NCBI GenBank assembly: GCA_036365455.1
Contig: JAWQUS010000008.1
Span: 16,289,501 to 16,353,500 of the forward strand
Direction: 5' to 3'
Length of the DNA: 64,000 nt
Origin: Macrosoma leucophasiata
Taxonomy: Eukaryota > Arthropoda > Insecta > Lepidoptera > Hedylidae
Numbering within the stretch: position 1 is the stretch's first letter; each line of letters begins with the position of its first letter. Both the position numbers and the translations under genes were made by a program. The notes below the pieces were generated by a model that did not search any database, had not been told where the DNA came from, and saw only the letters and a list, made by a program, of their open reading frames with translations. This document shows positions 52,045 through 63,430 of the stretch, one piece after another.

Positions 52045-52195
52045 CTTTTACGCGGGTGTTGGGGCGTTTCGGTCCGCTCGTGTTTTGTCCCGGGGACCAA
52101 AACGCCTAAAAATGCCTTCTGAATGGGGCTTTTCGGTCCGCGGGACGAATCGCCCCATATGTTTATTAGTATGTGGCGATTCGTCCCAATACGAA
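52045..52195. repeat. GC-rich insertion with TTCGTCC/TTCGGTCC repeats
   Basis: GGGGCGTTTCGGTCCGC and GGGGCTTTTCGGTCCGC recur. GGGACGAATCGCC pairs with GGCGATTCGTCCC around a 20-nt loop (52139-52181). It interrupts repeat R3; family unknown. Confidence 0.5.
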
Positions 52196-52302
52196 TACCT
52201 GTTTTGAAAGATTTAAGTACAGTTGGTAACAAAAAATTGAGAAATAAATAAAAGACAATGTAATATAATAAAATTTAGATTTATTTATATTACCTACACA
52301 TA

Positions 52303-52555
52303 AATGACTAAACAGATATACAATGCGAATGTGGATGGTTGCAGAGGCCCAGGAAGACCAAGGCTGACCTACCATGACCAAATAGGTCGAGTTCTGTCTG
52401 ATGGTGGGGTCAAAAGTCTTAGGAATCGGCGTGCATGTATGAAGAGAATGATGAAGGTAGACGAGGCACGAGAGGTTTGTCTGAACCGGGATATCTGGCG
52501 CTCTACACTCTCTGCCTACCCCGTTAGGGACCTGGCGTGAAGATACATACATACC
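52303..52555 (+). pseudogene. RTE-type LINE 3' end
   Basis: The frame reads GRPRLTYHDQIGRVLSDGG, RNRRACMKRMMKVDEAREVC, LNRDIWRSTLSAYPVRD, the C-terminal end of RTE-like LINE polyproteins. It is followed by CTGGCGTGAAGATACATACA and TACATA repeats. It is 5'-truncated. Smaller pieces of the same family lie at 33783 (-), 43887 (+), 57419 (+), 57985 (+) and 62876 (-). Confidence 0.82.
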
Positions 52556-52930
52556 TACACATAAATCAACTTAAACAAATAAATCACATATATATGTATC
52601 AATATCATATCAAAGTATATACATATATATATATATATTACACATAAATCAATACAGAACATTAATCGTAATAAATTATATATAATATGATTAATGTTGT
52701 CTGTTGGCATTATATTGTTAAATTCTTTTACACAATAAAAAACAACTATAATAAAAAATATCGCCGTATTTATGTAGTAAGGTTTTAACGGCACTTAAAA
52801 TATGTATGTATGTATCAAGTGAAAAAAAACGAAAAAGTGTTCTAAATATCGAAATTGCTACCCATGCTTAAAGAGTTCAGTACCTGCTGGAGCGGCCGGT
52901 TTCCTGGAAGTGCATGCGCGCTTATTAGGA

Positions 52931-53000
52931 ATACGAAATATCGTTTCACTTGACACTGGCAATATGCGTAAAAGCGATGCCATTATAAACAAAAAAAAAA
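52931..53000 (+). repeat. Repeat R3, copy 3, 3' end
   Basis: ACGAAATATCGTTTCACTTG and GCAATATGCGTAAAAGCGAT end in an A-run, as at 6541 and 9363. About 900 bp of inserted sequence separates it from its 5' half. Confidence 0.65.
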
Positions 53001-53631
53001 CTATTGTAACGCTTCCTTCGCATATCCAATTGCATATCCATCTATTCGGACACAATATGTTCAAGCGACGTTATTTCACAAAGGGACTTTGAAATATGAA
53101 TGACATTTGGATGCAATTTTATTCTCGTGAACGTAGCGTTTCACGTAGTGTACAGAGTGTGCTTCGTTTCGTATTAAATGGGGCTGAAACGAGGGAGTGA
53201 TGAAGCAAGTTTTCAGTTTTACTCAATTTGTGTCCGATTGCGCGGTTCATTGGTTTCGATTAACTTTTTTTAACTTGAGCTTTTAATAGACTCGTTGATT
53301 TCTTAGTCGCACCGTAGAATCAGATGAATGACTCGGAGCTCTAATCGGATCAAAAACTGAAACTCATTTTCATCCATATCAACTGTCATTAGCTGTTTAT
53401 TAAACAAACTTCAAGAAAAGTGAATAGTAAACTTTTAACTAACTCCACTAAGAACAGATTTTACGACTGCACCGGATTAAAGAGGTCTTAGGGCTTTCGC
53501 AAGTTTATATTATATGAAAATCCTGTTTTTTTTTGCACTAGACTTGAAAGCGTTTTTTTATGTAAGACATAGGTTAGTTAGTAACAGTGATTCTCCAGGC
53601 GGGGGGTGGTGTGTGGAGAGGTCTATGTTGC
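53001..53631. other. No recognisable gene
   Basis: AT-rich; nothing supported. Confidence 0.5.
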
Positions 53632-53682
53632 TTATTTGCTGCACCCCCAAATCCCTCGCGGATTTGGGGGTGCAGCAAATAA
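53632..53682. repeat. Perfect 23-bp palindrome, 5-nt loop
   Basis: The arms 53632-53654 and 53660-53682 are exact reverse complements (core GCACCCCCAAATCC / GGATTTGGGGGTGC) around CTCGC. No sister copy is recognised. Confidence 0.9.
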
Positions 53683-54473
53683 TTCCGTGGAACATGTAAT
53701 GCACATGTGTTTCCGATCAAAAACGAATTCCACGCAGTCGAAGCTGCAGGCAAACAGATAGGTACTATTTATGTATATTTATTGTCTATATATGCATACT
53801 GACTTGTCTGTGGAAAATTAAATTAGTGTAGATTGACAAAAAGTGAAAAGTTTAAAGTTTTAAAACCAGTTTACCCAACATTTCGGTAACCCTATTCGAC
53901 AGTTATTAAATTATGAAGATAAAATGACTAAAGACCTTCAGAACCGGGCATTAGATATCCAAATGTATTTTAACTTACTAACCTGAGTTACCAGCACATA
54001 AAAACTAGAATATTGGATCAGCGTTAGGCAGTCGAAGGAAACCCAAAGGGAGGGTAAATATAAAAATCCGATAATTCGATAAAGAGGGTGAGTGATAACA
54101 CGTCCGATCAAAATAAACCGGTCGTATTTAGCGCCGGAAACGGATAACCCGATTACTTGGAAGCTGGTTACACTCGGTTGTTGATGCCTCATCATGTCTC
54201 ATTTACCTATAGCATCTCATTGAAAAATCTTTCTGTCAATAAACTATATATACAGTCACAGATATCCATAATCCTATGGCGTCGGGATGCGACAACTCAC
54301 CGCCCAATAGTGGGAAAAATTCTTCCGCTAGGCCGGAATTGTTCTGTTAACCGAACAATGGCAGTCAAACCATTCCAATAGCCAACAGTAAATAGGTACA
54401 ATAACGGAACAAAGCTGCCGGAATCAGCAGGCAGCGCCCCGCAAAACTGCCGCCACTACGTACAAAGTAGGGC
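53683..54473. other. No recognisable gene
   Basis: AT-rich; nothing supported. Confidence 0.5.
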
Positions 54474-54534
54474 CAACTTCGAAAAAGAGGTCAATCGCCG
54501 AATCGGTTCAGGAAGCGACAATACATTTTGTGGT
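54474..54534 (-). pseudogene. Decayed copy of the 42.65-kb candidate exon
   Basis: On the minus strand TGTATTGTCGCTTCCTGAAC and CGGCGATTGACCTCTTTTTC plus GAAGTTGGC align with the candidate exon. SAIDLFFEVG is fully conserved. A deletion of about 16 bp breaks the frame upstream, and similarity ends after GTTGGC, before the donor. Confidence 0.6.
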
Positions 54535-54709
54535 CTAATTTACTGCAGTGTCTCAAGAAGAAGGTATTTGTGGCCAAAGTTTGTTCCCAGCGACAACATA
54601 GTGAACTTAATCGTCGTCACTCATTATGAGCCATATGGAGCTACGGCTCACTATGATGGAGGAAGCTACCCAGAGTTTTCCTGCGAGACCGAATCAGAAT
54701 GAAAGCGGC

Positions 54710-54805
54710 CCCGAACCGTTCATTGTAGAAATCTTGCGGGGGGGAAGGGAGTGGGGGAGAGGGCTTATGTCAAATAGTAAAGCAATCTTTCGGCTGAAAT
54801 AATTA
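54710..54805 (+). repeat. RTE-type LINE 3'-end remnant
   Basis: CCGAACCGTTCATTGTAGAA and AGGGCTTATGTCAAATAGTA, then TTTCGGCTGAAATAATT, match the 21130-21215 LINE end. KRPRTVHCRNLA parallels GRPRTVHCGNLW. Confidence 0.65.
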
Positions 54806-57081
54806 AAAAATCTTTTTTGAAACTACTTTTATAAGTAATACGAGTATTTTTGTTATTATAAACTCTAGGCCTAAGAAATTATTTTTGCAATCTTCACAGG
54901 ATTGATTGCACGACACTGCGCGAGAGCGTCCACTCACGCCACGTAGAAATGTACTGATAACAATCAGTCAACGGCTTTTTTGATGGGCTTGCGTACAGCC
55001 TTTGGTGAGCACGCGGTTCAACAGAGACTTTCAACAGAGATTCGGTGAACCCAGCGCCTTTATTCCCGCAATGGCGCGGCCCGTCCGTGGTGACGCTTGC
55101 TCATGCTACTACAATCAAAATCTGAAACCCATTTATATTTCATATAGCCAATATTTGTACAATTTTAGTTCATGTATTAAGTTTTAAATACTTGCGGCCC
55201 GCACCGCCTTCGCACGGTTGCATTTTAGGTACTAACATAATATTGCGGAAATAAATTAAGATGTAAGCTATCCTATCTTTAAAATTGGATCAAACTTCAC
55301 ACGTTGTGCAAGTTTAAGTAGCTTAGGAGTCCAATGCAGACAAACACTTAACATCAAAGACATAACTACAAACTTACAAAATGGTTAAAATCTCTTCTCT
55401 CTCTACTCTCATCTCTATCAAAACGATACTTTTACAGATAATTATCACATTTATGACACAATTTTTCACGTTTTATAGTTTCACACCATTAAAACCAATT
55501 TAATTGAAATAGTAATTCCAAACTTCTTCTTAGCCTCTTATTATTACAAAACGGAAACAAAAGCATATTATTATCTATCCTACCTTTCAATTCATAAAAG
55601 CTTTTAATAAATGTTGTAAAATGTCTCTTCTTCGTCCCATATTTAGGTCAAGTTTGAGAATTCACATCGATCGAGAGGGAGGGTCTATGTCTTTAATATT
55701 ATCTCCCATAACGTACGTGTCGCTTAGTGAAGTTCCTCATAAAAATACGTGTTATGGCAAAATATTTTGTTCCAATTTAATGGCCAATAAAGGTCAAGAG
55801 GAATTAATTGTACCAATCTATCTTTATCCGATGTGTCCATTCAAAATTATGGAAAACACGTGGACATATACTTATAATAATATAATACACCAATGTTAAC
55901 AACGAAAGTAGTAATAACTTATTGTTCAGAAATGAATAAATATCGATTATTATGATTGCAAGTATAGAATTTGATGAAATAGACGGTACATACTTAACAA
56001 TGTGGTACATGGAACAAAGGCGAGGATTAAATGACCTAAATTAAATTTTCGAGTGACAAATTATTATATAATTAAATTATCTGACATTGACCATCTTATT
56101 ACATCGCCTCCAACTCAAACGTAAACAATTCTATTAAAGTTATGTAACTACCTATTCGTATCTTTGAAAAACATGTTGCGTTTTACATGTTTAGTTTCCT
56201 TTTACATCATTCTTCGAAATTGAAACCGTTAGTGACATATTAAGCTTTAAGTATCATGAAGTTAGTATCTTAATCGATTTTTGTTTACTAAACTTTAGCA
56301 ACCGCACGAACAGGTAGTTACATAAGTTTAACAGAATGGTTCACGTTTGAGTTTCCAATACAAAACCTCACATGATTTGCAAAAACAAAAAAAAACATTG
56401 TTACTTTATTTATGACCGGAGAGGAGAGAGAGTATCCCTAAAAAAGATTTTCTAAGTTTTTTTTACCACATTTTTGTCGTAACTGATATGTTCATGTCAT
56501 ATTGCAATACAAGCACAGTCAAAAACAAACGAAACGAATGTTAATTTGTTATAAGGTTGTAGGCTACCAAACCTTAAAAACGGCTTCAATGATGGCAATA
56601 TAATTTATTAAATCCATACTTTCATTCAACTAAAAGAAAATAGACTGAAAACTTCAGAAAACAGTTTTAACTTTTTTTAAACCTAAATTTATCTTGGCTT
56701 ATTAAGATTTATGGCCGAATACGTCGTTCAATTTTAAGTTACCCTCAAATATAAGCTATCTCTGTTAATTAAAAGACTTATAAGTCCCACTATGATTAGA
56801 GTACAGTTTCAGGATTTGGCCATAAGTGGCAAATAAGATCTACAAAATCTACATAGCCCTGAGCAGCGAGTGAGCGCATTGCGTCTGCTATCGATTCATA
56901 GTCGCTGCCAGAATCCGCGGTGCGAGAGGGGAGTTTTCTGATATTATTAATTTACTTATTGTATCAAAATCAAAAAAAAAAAAAACTTTCACACATGTAA
57001 TGTTCACAAAGTAACAAAACGCGTGCAATCATTATTTACTCGTATATCGAATCTATACTTTAACGTTTTCACACAAAAACT
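54806..57081. other. No recognisable gene
   Basis: AT-rich. The 92-codon plus frame 55621-55899 has no recognised domain. Confidence 0.45.
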
Positions 57082-57342
57082 CCTGGGGTGCGACCGCCTA
57101 TCGCCATTCCTTTAAGTATATCCTAGTCGTTGTCATTGCTGTCAAATTTTCATGTCGATTTGTGTAGCTTCTTTAAAAGCAGTAGTGATAATCTGATTGT
57201 TTTTCTTGCTTTCGTAGGTGAGAAACAAGCGATAATGGTAGATTATTTCGATTATTGTTATTTAGTAAAGTAAAAATCGACATGCAAATTTGACAGCAAT
57301 GACAACGACAATAGCAATGTCGATAGGCGGTCGCACCCCAGG
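57082..57342. mobile_element. Solo copy of the inner foldback MITE
   Basis: CCTGGGGTGCGACCGCCTAT and ATAGGCGGTCGCACCCCAGG form perfect 22-bp TIRs. The interior TGTCGTTGTCATTGCTGTCA and AGAAACAAGCGATAATGGTA is shared with 17906-18119, but in opposite orientation. Confidence 0.8.
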
Positions 57343-57498
57343 ACTGATTTCAAAAATTAGTTCACCATTAGCTGCAGTTTCACTTAATATGTATAGAATA
57401 GACATGAAAACTATTAGAGTGAGTCAAGTGTCCTTTAGGGATCTGCGTGCATGTAGGTATATCTTATACATGCACGCATCTTATACATATCTTCTACT

Positions 57499-57770
57499 GG
57501 TGGTAGAGCTCCAGTGACGGAGCTCGCGGGCGTACGCACCACCGCATAACCTAAAATACTTGCCGCTAAATGGTAGTGTTCAGCACTTTCGTGTCAGGTT
57601 ACGGTGTACGGCTCTGTAATTTCCGGCACAGAGGCATAACACCTTAGGCCTCAGGAGTGGTAACGCATCTGCATTTGGACCTTGGTCTTTGTGTAAGTGT
57701 CTATAGCCTGCAGTCATCACTTAACATCGATGTGACCTGCATGCTTGTATGCCACTTCCAAAACATACAC
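57499..57770 (+). repeat. Metulj-like SINE, full length
   Basis: CTGGTGGTAGAGCTCCAGTG to TATGCCACTTCCAAAACATA, close to the 24063 copy. A Helitron follows 10 bp downstream. Confidence 0.9.
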
Positions 57771-57780
57771 AAAATATATA

Positions 57781-57965
57781 TCTTAATATATATAAATCTC
57801 GTGTCACAATGTTTGTCCTCAATGGACTCCTAAACCACTTAACCGATTATAATAAAATTCGCACATCATGTGCAGTTCGATCCAACTTGAGAGATAGGAT
57901 AGCTTACATTACGCTATGACTAATAGGAGCAGAGCAGCGCGGGCGAAGCCGGGGCGGGCCGCTAG
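57781..57965 (+). mobile_element. Non-autonomous Helitron with intact ends
   Basis: A (57780) precedes TCTTAATATATATAAATCTC, and GCCGGGGCGGGCCGCTAG is followed by T (57966). The interior GTGTCACAATGTTTGTCC is typical. The GC-rich end can form the 3' subterminal hairpin. Confidence 0.85.
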
Positions 57966-57984
57966 TATTATATAATAATATGCA

Positions 57985-58060
57985 GAAACTGATGGAGGTG
58001 TCTCAGGACGGGGATATCTGTCGCTTTACAATCTGCCTACCTTGTAAGGGACTTGGCAAG
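57985..58060 (+). repeat. RTE-type LINE 3' scrap
   Basis: GACGGGGATATCTGTCGCTT, ACAATCTGCCTACC and GGGACTTGGC match 52480-52540. Confidence 0.65.
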
Positions 58061-59896
58061 TTAGGGGAACTTTAAAATTATTTATAAAATATGTTTCGGA
58101 TATTTGCAACTATATTTTTCATTTGATATATCACACAACGTAATATACAAAACTTTTTTATTTTTTCTAATTCATCCCCTAAAAGTAACCTCTCTATAAA
58201 AATATAATTTATTTACGTAACACCTTCATATCCCTGATCCATCTCTATACACGGCCCACTACTTTCAGAGCTAATAGGTGTGACAGACGGAAAGAAGAAA
58301 AAGAGAAAAATGTATGTAAAACTATATCAAATATACAATATTTTTGAGCATTTTCGCAATTTGTTATATTTTACTTTCTTTTTTCACACTTAAGCCGAAA
58401 AATGTCCTAAGCTGGACAAAAGCCTTTCCAAGAATGCTTACAACATGGTTTTGTGTCAAAAGTATAGAATACGCCATAAAATCCACGTTTTAAAGCAAAC
58501 GGACAGCCGATTACAGTGGCGGCAAAGGACAAGTTTCACGTTGGGCCCGCACGTAGAATCATGGAAAAATACTCAAAAAATAATTTGAATCGTTGTTTTT
58601 TTGTCGGAAATATTTATTTTACGTAATTTTTGTATGACAGCAATATGTCGCCATATCGCTACTATGACATTCTTGTTTTCGAAATATGCTTACGACAATT
58701 AATTGAAGATTTAATAAACGATTTGAATAGCTGAAAATTATTTAGTATTTTATGCTTCATCTCTTAATATAGTGTACCTACATAGTGCGGGCCCAAGCGC
58801 CATACATTTTGGAACGTCTCCTTTACTTCTAAATCTTTTTTTTACGATTTTTTAACAAAAATATTTTGTATGTCACATTATAAACTTTAAAAAATACATG
58901 TATATCCCCCAAATTTTTAGTTACATTACATGTAACTACAATTTTTAGGTATCTACTAAATTTTATCTTAATCGTCTACCTAGTACTTTCCGAGAAAATC
59001 CGCTGTGAAAGACGGACTGAGAGGTGCATGAAATATATTTTAAGGGTCCTTTTTTTCCTTTTGAGGAAGGCAGCCCCAAAACTATGATTATTGAAGCTTT
59101 AAAGTGCCTTCCTTAATTTTATTACTCTTTCGAGACTTCATTTTAAAATGTCTGCATAAAAGTATTTCTTGCAATGTAAGCCGAGATACAATAAGTATAC
59201 TTTGCTCTATGATTCTTTTATTATTATAAACCGAGTCAGAACCTTTTTAATTGGTCCATTAAAATGTCAAATGCAGAAGTAGGGTATTAAAAACGATACT
59301 GGCAAGAAATAAATCTGACGATGTACTTATTCGCTATAAATAAAAGTCGAGAACTATGCAACTTCTAAGTTCATAAAAATATGAAATTGCTTTCTCGAGG
59401 AGCTCAAGATTTATACGTTTTTCTCTGGCGTAATATTTGAAAATTTGCTTGAGACAATAACATTTTAATGGAAATACAACTAGAACTGAAATGCGAAATT
59501 GAATTATGTACAAGATCTTTAACTTTTATTTTTGTGTGATGGGCTATTTTATTCCAGTATCCATAATCCATTATTCATTATTATTTACGATTAAGTAAAC
59601 CGCATTCAACTCTATTAAAAAGTTAAAAATTAAAAAGTGAAGAAGTGCTTTAAGTAAATTTTCAATTGACCATAACTTCTTTCGCCCTTAGAATGCTCCT
59701 AATTATTATGTAACACTTGTGAAAAACGCGTTCAAATCCGTTGAGTAGTTTCGCAGTTATAACGTACCTACCAGACAGACAGACAAAAATTCCAAAAATT
59801 GTATTTTTTTGGTTTCTGTTACTTTTTTTTAATTGCCCTATCAGTTTTATGGAAAAATATTCAATGTATAGACACTCGATTTTTACTATCTTATTA
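58061..59896. other. No recognisable gene; repeat scraps
   Basis: A minus-strand LINE tail is at 58395-58445 (AGCTGGACAAAAGCCTTTCC). A repeat scrap ending AGTTTCGCAGTTATAACGTA and CAGACAGACAGACA is at 59690-59790. Confidence 0.45.
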
Positions 59897-60151
59897 TCTA
59901 TATATATAAAAATTAATTGCTGTTCGTTAGTCTCGCTAAAACTCGAGAGCGGCTAATCCAATTTGGCTAATTTTGATTTTGAATGATTTTTGGAAGTCCA
60001 GAAAAGGTTTAAAAGGTAAAATAATACGAAAAAAAATAAGAGAAATAGCAAAAAACACAATTTTGTTTTCCCATACAAATAGTCTCAATATATCAAACCT
60101 TTGACACATTATTTCATTCTGAGGCAATACGAAGTTTGCCGGGTCGGCTAG
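59897..60151 (+). mobile_element. Non-autonomous Helitron
   Basis: A precedes TCTATATATATAAAAATTAA. It includes TGCTGTTCGTTAGTCTCGCT and ends TTTGCCGGGTCGGCTAG. The next base is A rather than the usual T. Confidence 0.82.
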
Positions 60152-60284
60152 AATGTATAAAGTATGTAGATATTAAATATCCATTATTTATTAATCCGCA
60201 AAATTGTATAGCATTTATCTATTTTCATATGAAAACCTAAAATAATGAAATTTATTTTGAATTTTACGACAATTACTTAATTAA

Positions 60285-60480
60285 ATCCATTGCTGAACCT
60301 CTCCCAAAGACTTCCACGACAACCTCTTTTCAGTCTGCATTCAACGGTTCTCCGCAAGTCATCTATCCATCTTGTAGTGGGCCCAGTGGCAGAGAATATG
60401 CAGTGGGCCCTTCCCGTAGGTACTGCGTCTTCCTACACGCGGTTGCTAATCGAGAACCTTTCGCACGTCATACCCATCGG
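60285..60480 (-). pseudogene. RTE-type LINE C-terminal remnant
   Basis: On the minus strand GPTTRWIDDLRRTVECRLK and WERFSN resemble the (G)RP-x-TRW-x-DD(L/I) region at the end of RTE-like LINEs. The tail of the same family occurs at 60715-60850 in the same orientation, with about 230 bp between them. Confidence 0.6.
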
Positions 60481-60714
60481 TTGTCGGTTCCACGGTTAGT
60501 TAGAAAGTTAGAACATTAACCGTGGACCGAAAATGTAAAAATGCAGCAAGTGTCGCTATACAGTTCGACCATTAATAAAAGTGCAATCTAACATAAAATC
60601 AAATGTAAAATGTTAGTAGCCGTATCAGTAGGAATTAAAACAATTTATAAAATGAAATCGACGGAATAAAACGACTGTCCCTCGGTTTACCATGTTCTGT
60701 GACTCAAAGTTCGT

Positions 60715-60850
60715 CATCATTACCATTATTTCAGCCGAGAGACGCTGCTGGTCAAATGTCTTCCCCAAACATCGCCACAACAAATGGTCCGCCCTCATCT
60801 AGCAATTGCACGCGATTTTCTCTTCTTCGGTCGTCAGCCAACCTCGTCGG
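60715..60850 (-). repeat. LINE 3' tail
   Basis: ATTTCAGCCGAGAGACGCTG, CTGGTCAAATGTCTTCCCC and GTCAGCCAACCTCGTCGG read, on the minus strand, as a LINE 3' end (GGGGAAGACATTTGACCAGC, then CGGCTGAAAT). Confidence 0.6.
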
Positions 60851-62559
60851 AAACCTATGCTTATTTGGACATCTCTAGGAGTTTTTGTTTGTTTGCGATT
60901 TCTAACGCGCACAATTCCCGTTCTCGTGGGAATTTCAGCAAATTATTTTAGTGCTCCCTTACACTCCCCATAGAGCTCAAAGCTTTTTACGACCAGTAAA
61001 TAGTTTCGACTGTACGTTGTCTGTCAATCACTCTGTCGGTAACGGAAGGGTTTTGTATATATGTTTACAGGTATGGCGTATATATATATAAACGTTGGAA
61101 ATTAATAAGTACCAGGTACAAGAAAAATTTCAGCTAAAAGTGTTCGTACCCCAAGGCTCATTGTGTACTTAATCACAATTTGACTAAACACCTAAGATAT
61201 TCATGCTAGAACAACGGCCAGTTAATCAAGTATAAAATCTTACGACAAAACACACATATATACCTACTTACGTAGTTAATTTCAAATCTGATTAGTGTAC
61301 TGCGGTCTCTTAAGCAGTAAACGAACTCATTTGGGTAAGTAATTAAATAATAACTATGTTAAGTGTAATTAATTGAAAAATAATTAAAAACAAGAAGGTG
61401 TCCTCATTGAATTACAGAAAGATAATAAAAAAAAATACTTCGAGCATAATTTTCACGTTTTAGTGGCTAACAAAATAAAATTAGCTTTGGCACATGCCTA
61501 ATCATTTTAATTATAATTTGATGGCTTGCCTACAGTTGGTTCCATTATGAACTTAAGAATTTATTTTAGGGTATTTTTTTTTTCATTTCTTATATCACGT
61601 CTGTACTGAAGAGAATTTGCAAATTAGAGCTCAATTTTCTCACAACGCATGTGAAATTCAGGCGAAATCTTTATTCTTTCATCGTTATTGGGTAACGTTT
61701 CTCTTAAAGAACACGCCAGGTGTGCAAAGATTAAATCACAAGATAAATTCAATGGTTGACTAGAAGATTTCGCTGTTACTCGACAGTAAACAAATTAGAA
61801 TAAAAAAATTGAAAAGTTACTCACATTCTGATATATATTACAAATATTTTAATCCTAATAATTACAAGCAAAGAGCTAAAAGACACGGAAAAAGAAGCTG
61901 CCCACCCGGTACCTGTATAAAATGTATTATTAAAAAAGTGTCCATCAAAACACGACAAATAGGGGTGTCGCTACAATAGATAAATTTCAATAAAACATTT
62001 TTTAAATGTAGGTACCTATATATTCAGAATTCAATATAAATACTTATTGGATCAGATTTTGAGATATTTTATTGAATACTTTAGTCTTGATAATAGTGAT
62101 GAAACGACTCAGTTTTCATTTATTTTGAAGTCAACACACTTCAGTCACTATACAACAGCTAAATTCATGTTGTAGTTTTTGGACGTTAGCGCTATTGTAG
62201 CAGACACTGACGTTTTATTTGCAACGGTACGCTGGACACTTTTTCAAGTTCTCGTACTTACCTTTTATTCTCCATGTTGGAGAGATAACTAACGACAATG
62301 TGAAACATTTAGGAGATATTATTTGATTTTTAAGAAATATTGACACTTAGCAACATTCAGTTTTATTTAAACAATGTTATTTGTGTGAACTATGCTTCAT
62401 AAAATTTACAAAATTTAAGAATCTTACAATATTTAGACTTTCATACGACATCATGCAAAGCTACGTAGGTATTTAAATTTTTCGTAACGTAGACATATTT
62501 AATTAATAGGTAAATGTAAACCCATAAACAAATGAATTGGTAACCTATTATTTTAGATG
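60851..62559. other. No recognisable gene
   Basis: AT-rich; nothing supported. Confidence 0.45.
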
Positions 62560-63430
62560 AAACTCACTTCAGGTCTATCAATCAAACTAAAGTAGAATAT
62601 GTCATGTGGTTTTTGTTTTTGTTTAATTGTAATGTATGAATAATTAATACATCCCTAGTCGCTGCGGTTATTAGTCCTTATTAGCCATTGGTAACAATTC
62701 AATCAAGTCCCGCATAGGAGGGGAGATGACAGTAACTGGAGCACTTAGGCACGTTTAAATGCAAAGCCCGCTTTCAAACTTAGCGCGCAGCTATGACATT
62801 GTCGCTTCAGAAAATAGCGTTTAGCGATCTTGATGTAAATTGCAATTTAATGTTTTTATATGAGTTTACATACATGTCGATTTCTGATGCTCTTGACTCC
62901 ACCCTAAGACAATACTCGACCTATTTGATCAAGGTAGGTCAATCATGGTCTTCCTGAGCCTCTGCAATCATCCACATTTGCATTGTATATCGGTTTATGT
63001 AGTAATGGTATGTAAATATATACAAAACTGTTGAAAAGAAAAAAAATGTTCGTTGTAATAATGTACCTACATAACGTATTGTACATTATTATAATCAATA
63101 AATCTCGTGAAGAATAATTTGACTTGAAATTATAACATACTTCTGTATTTCGTAATGTAACAAATATTAGGATAACAGAAAAATAACGAGTTTAGTGAGA
63201 ACTAAACTCATTCAGGTCCATCAATCAAATTAGAGGTACTAGAATAAAAACCAAAGCCGCTGTGGTAATTAGCAATTAGTAACAATTCCACCAAGTCCCA
63301 TATTATTACAGTAGAAGAGACGGTAGTAACTGGAGCACTTAGGCAGGTTTAATATAAAAGCAAAGCCGCGAGGACATTGTCGCTTCTGAAAATAGCGTTT
63401 ACCGATTTTGGTGTAACTTGCTTCTGAACG
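62560..63430 (+). repeat. Diverged direct duplication, about 600-bp period
   Basis: 62560-62850 and 63196-63430 share TCAGGTCYATCAATCAAA, AACAATTC, CAAGTCCC, AGTAACTGGAGCACTTAGGC, GACATTGTCGCTTC and GAAAATAGCGTTTA. The copies differ by many indels. No transposon ends are seen. A LINE fragment (62876-63003) lies between them. Confidence 0.7.
62876..63003 (-). repeat. RTE-type LINE fragment
   Basis: The reverse complement matches 52310-52430 (ATATACAATGCAAATGTGGA, TGCAGAGGCTCAGGAAGACC, AAATAGGTCGAGTATTGTCT). Confidence 0.75.
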
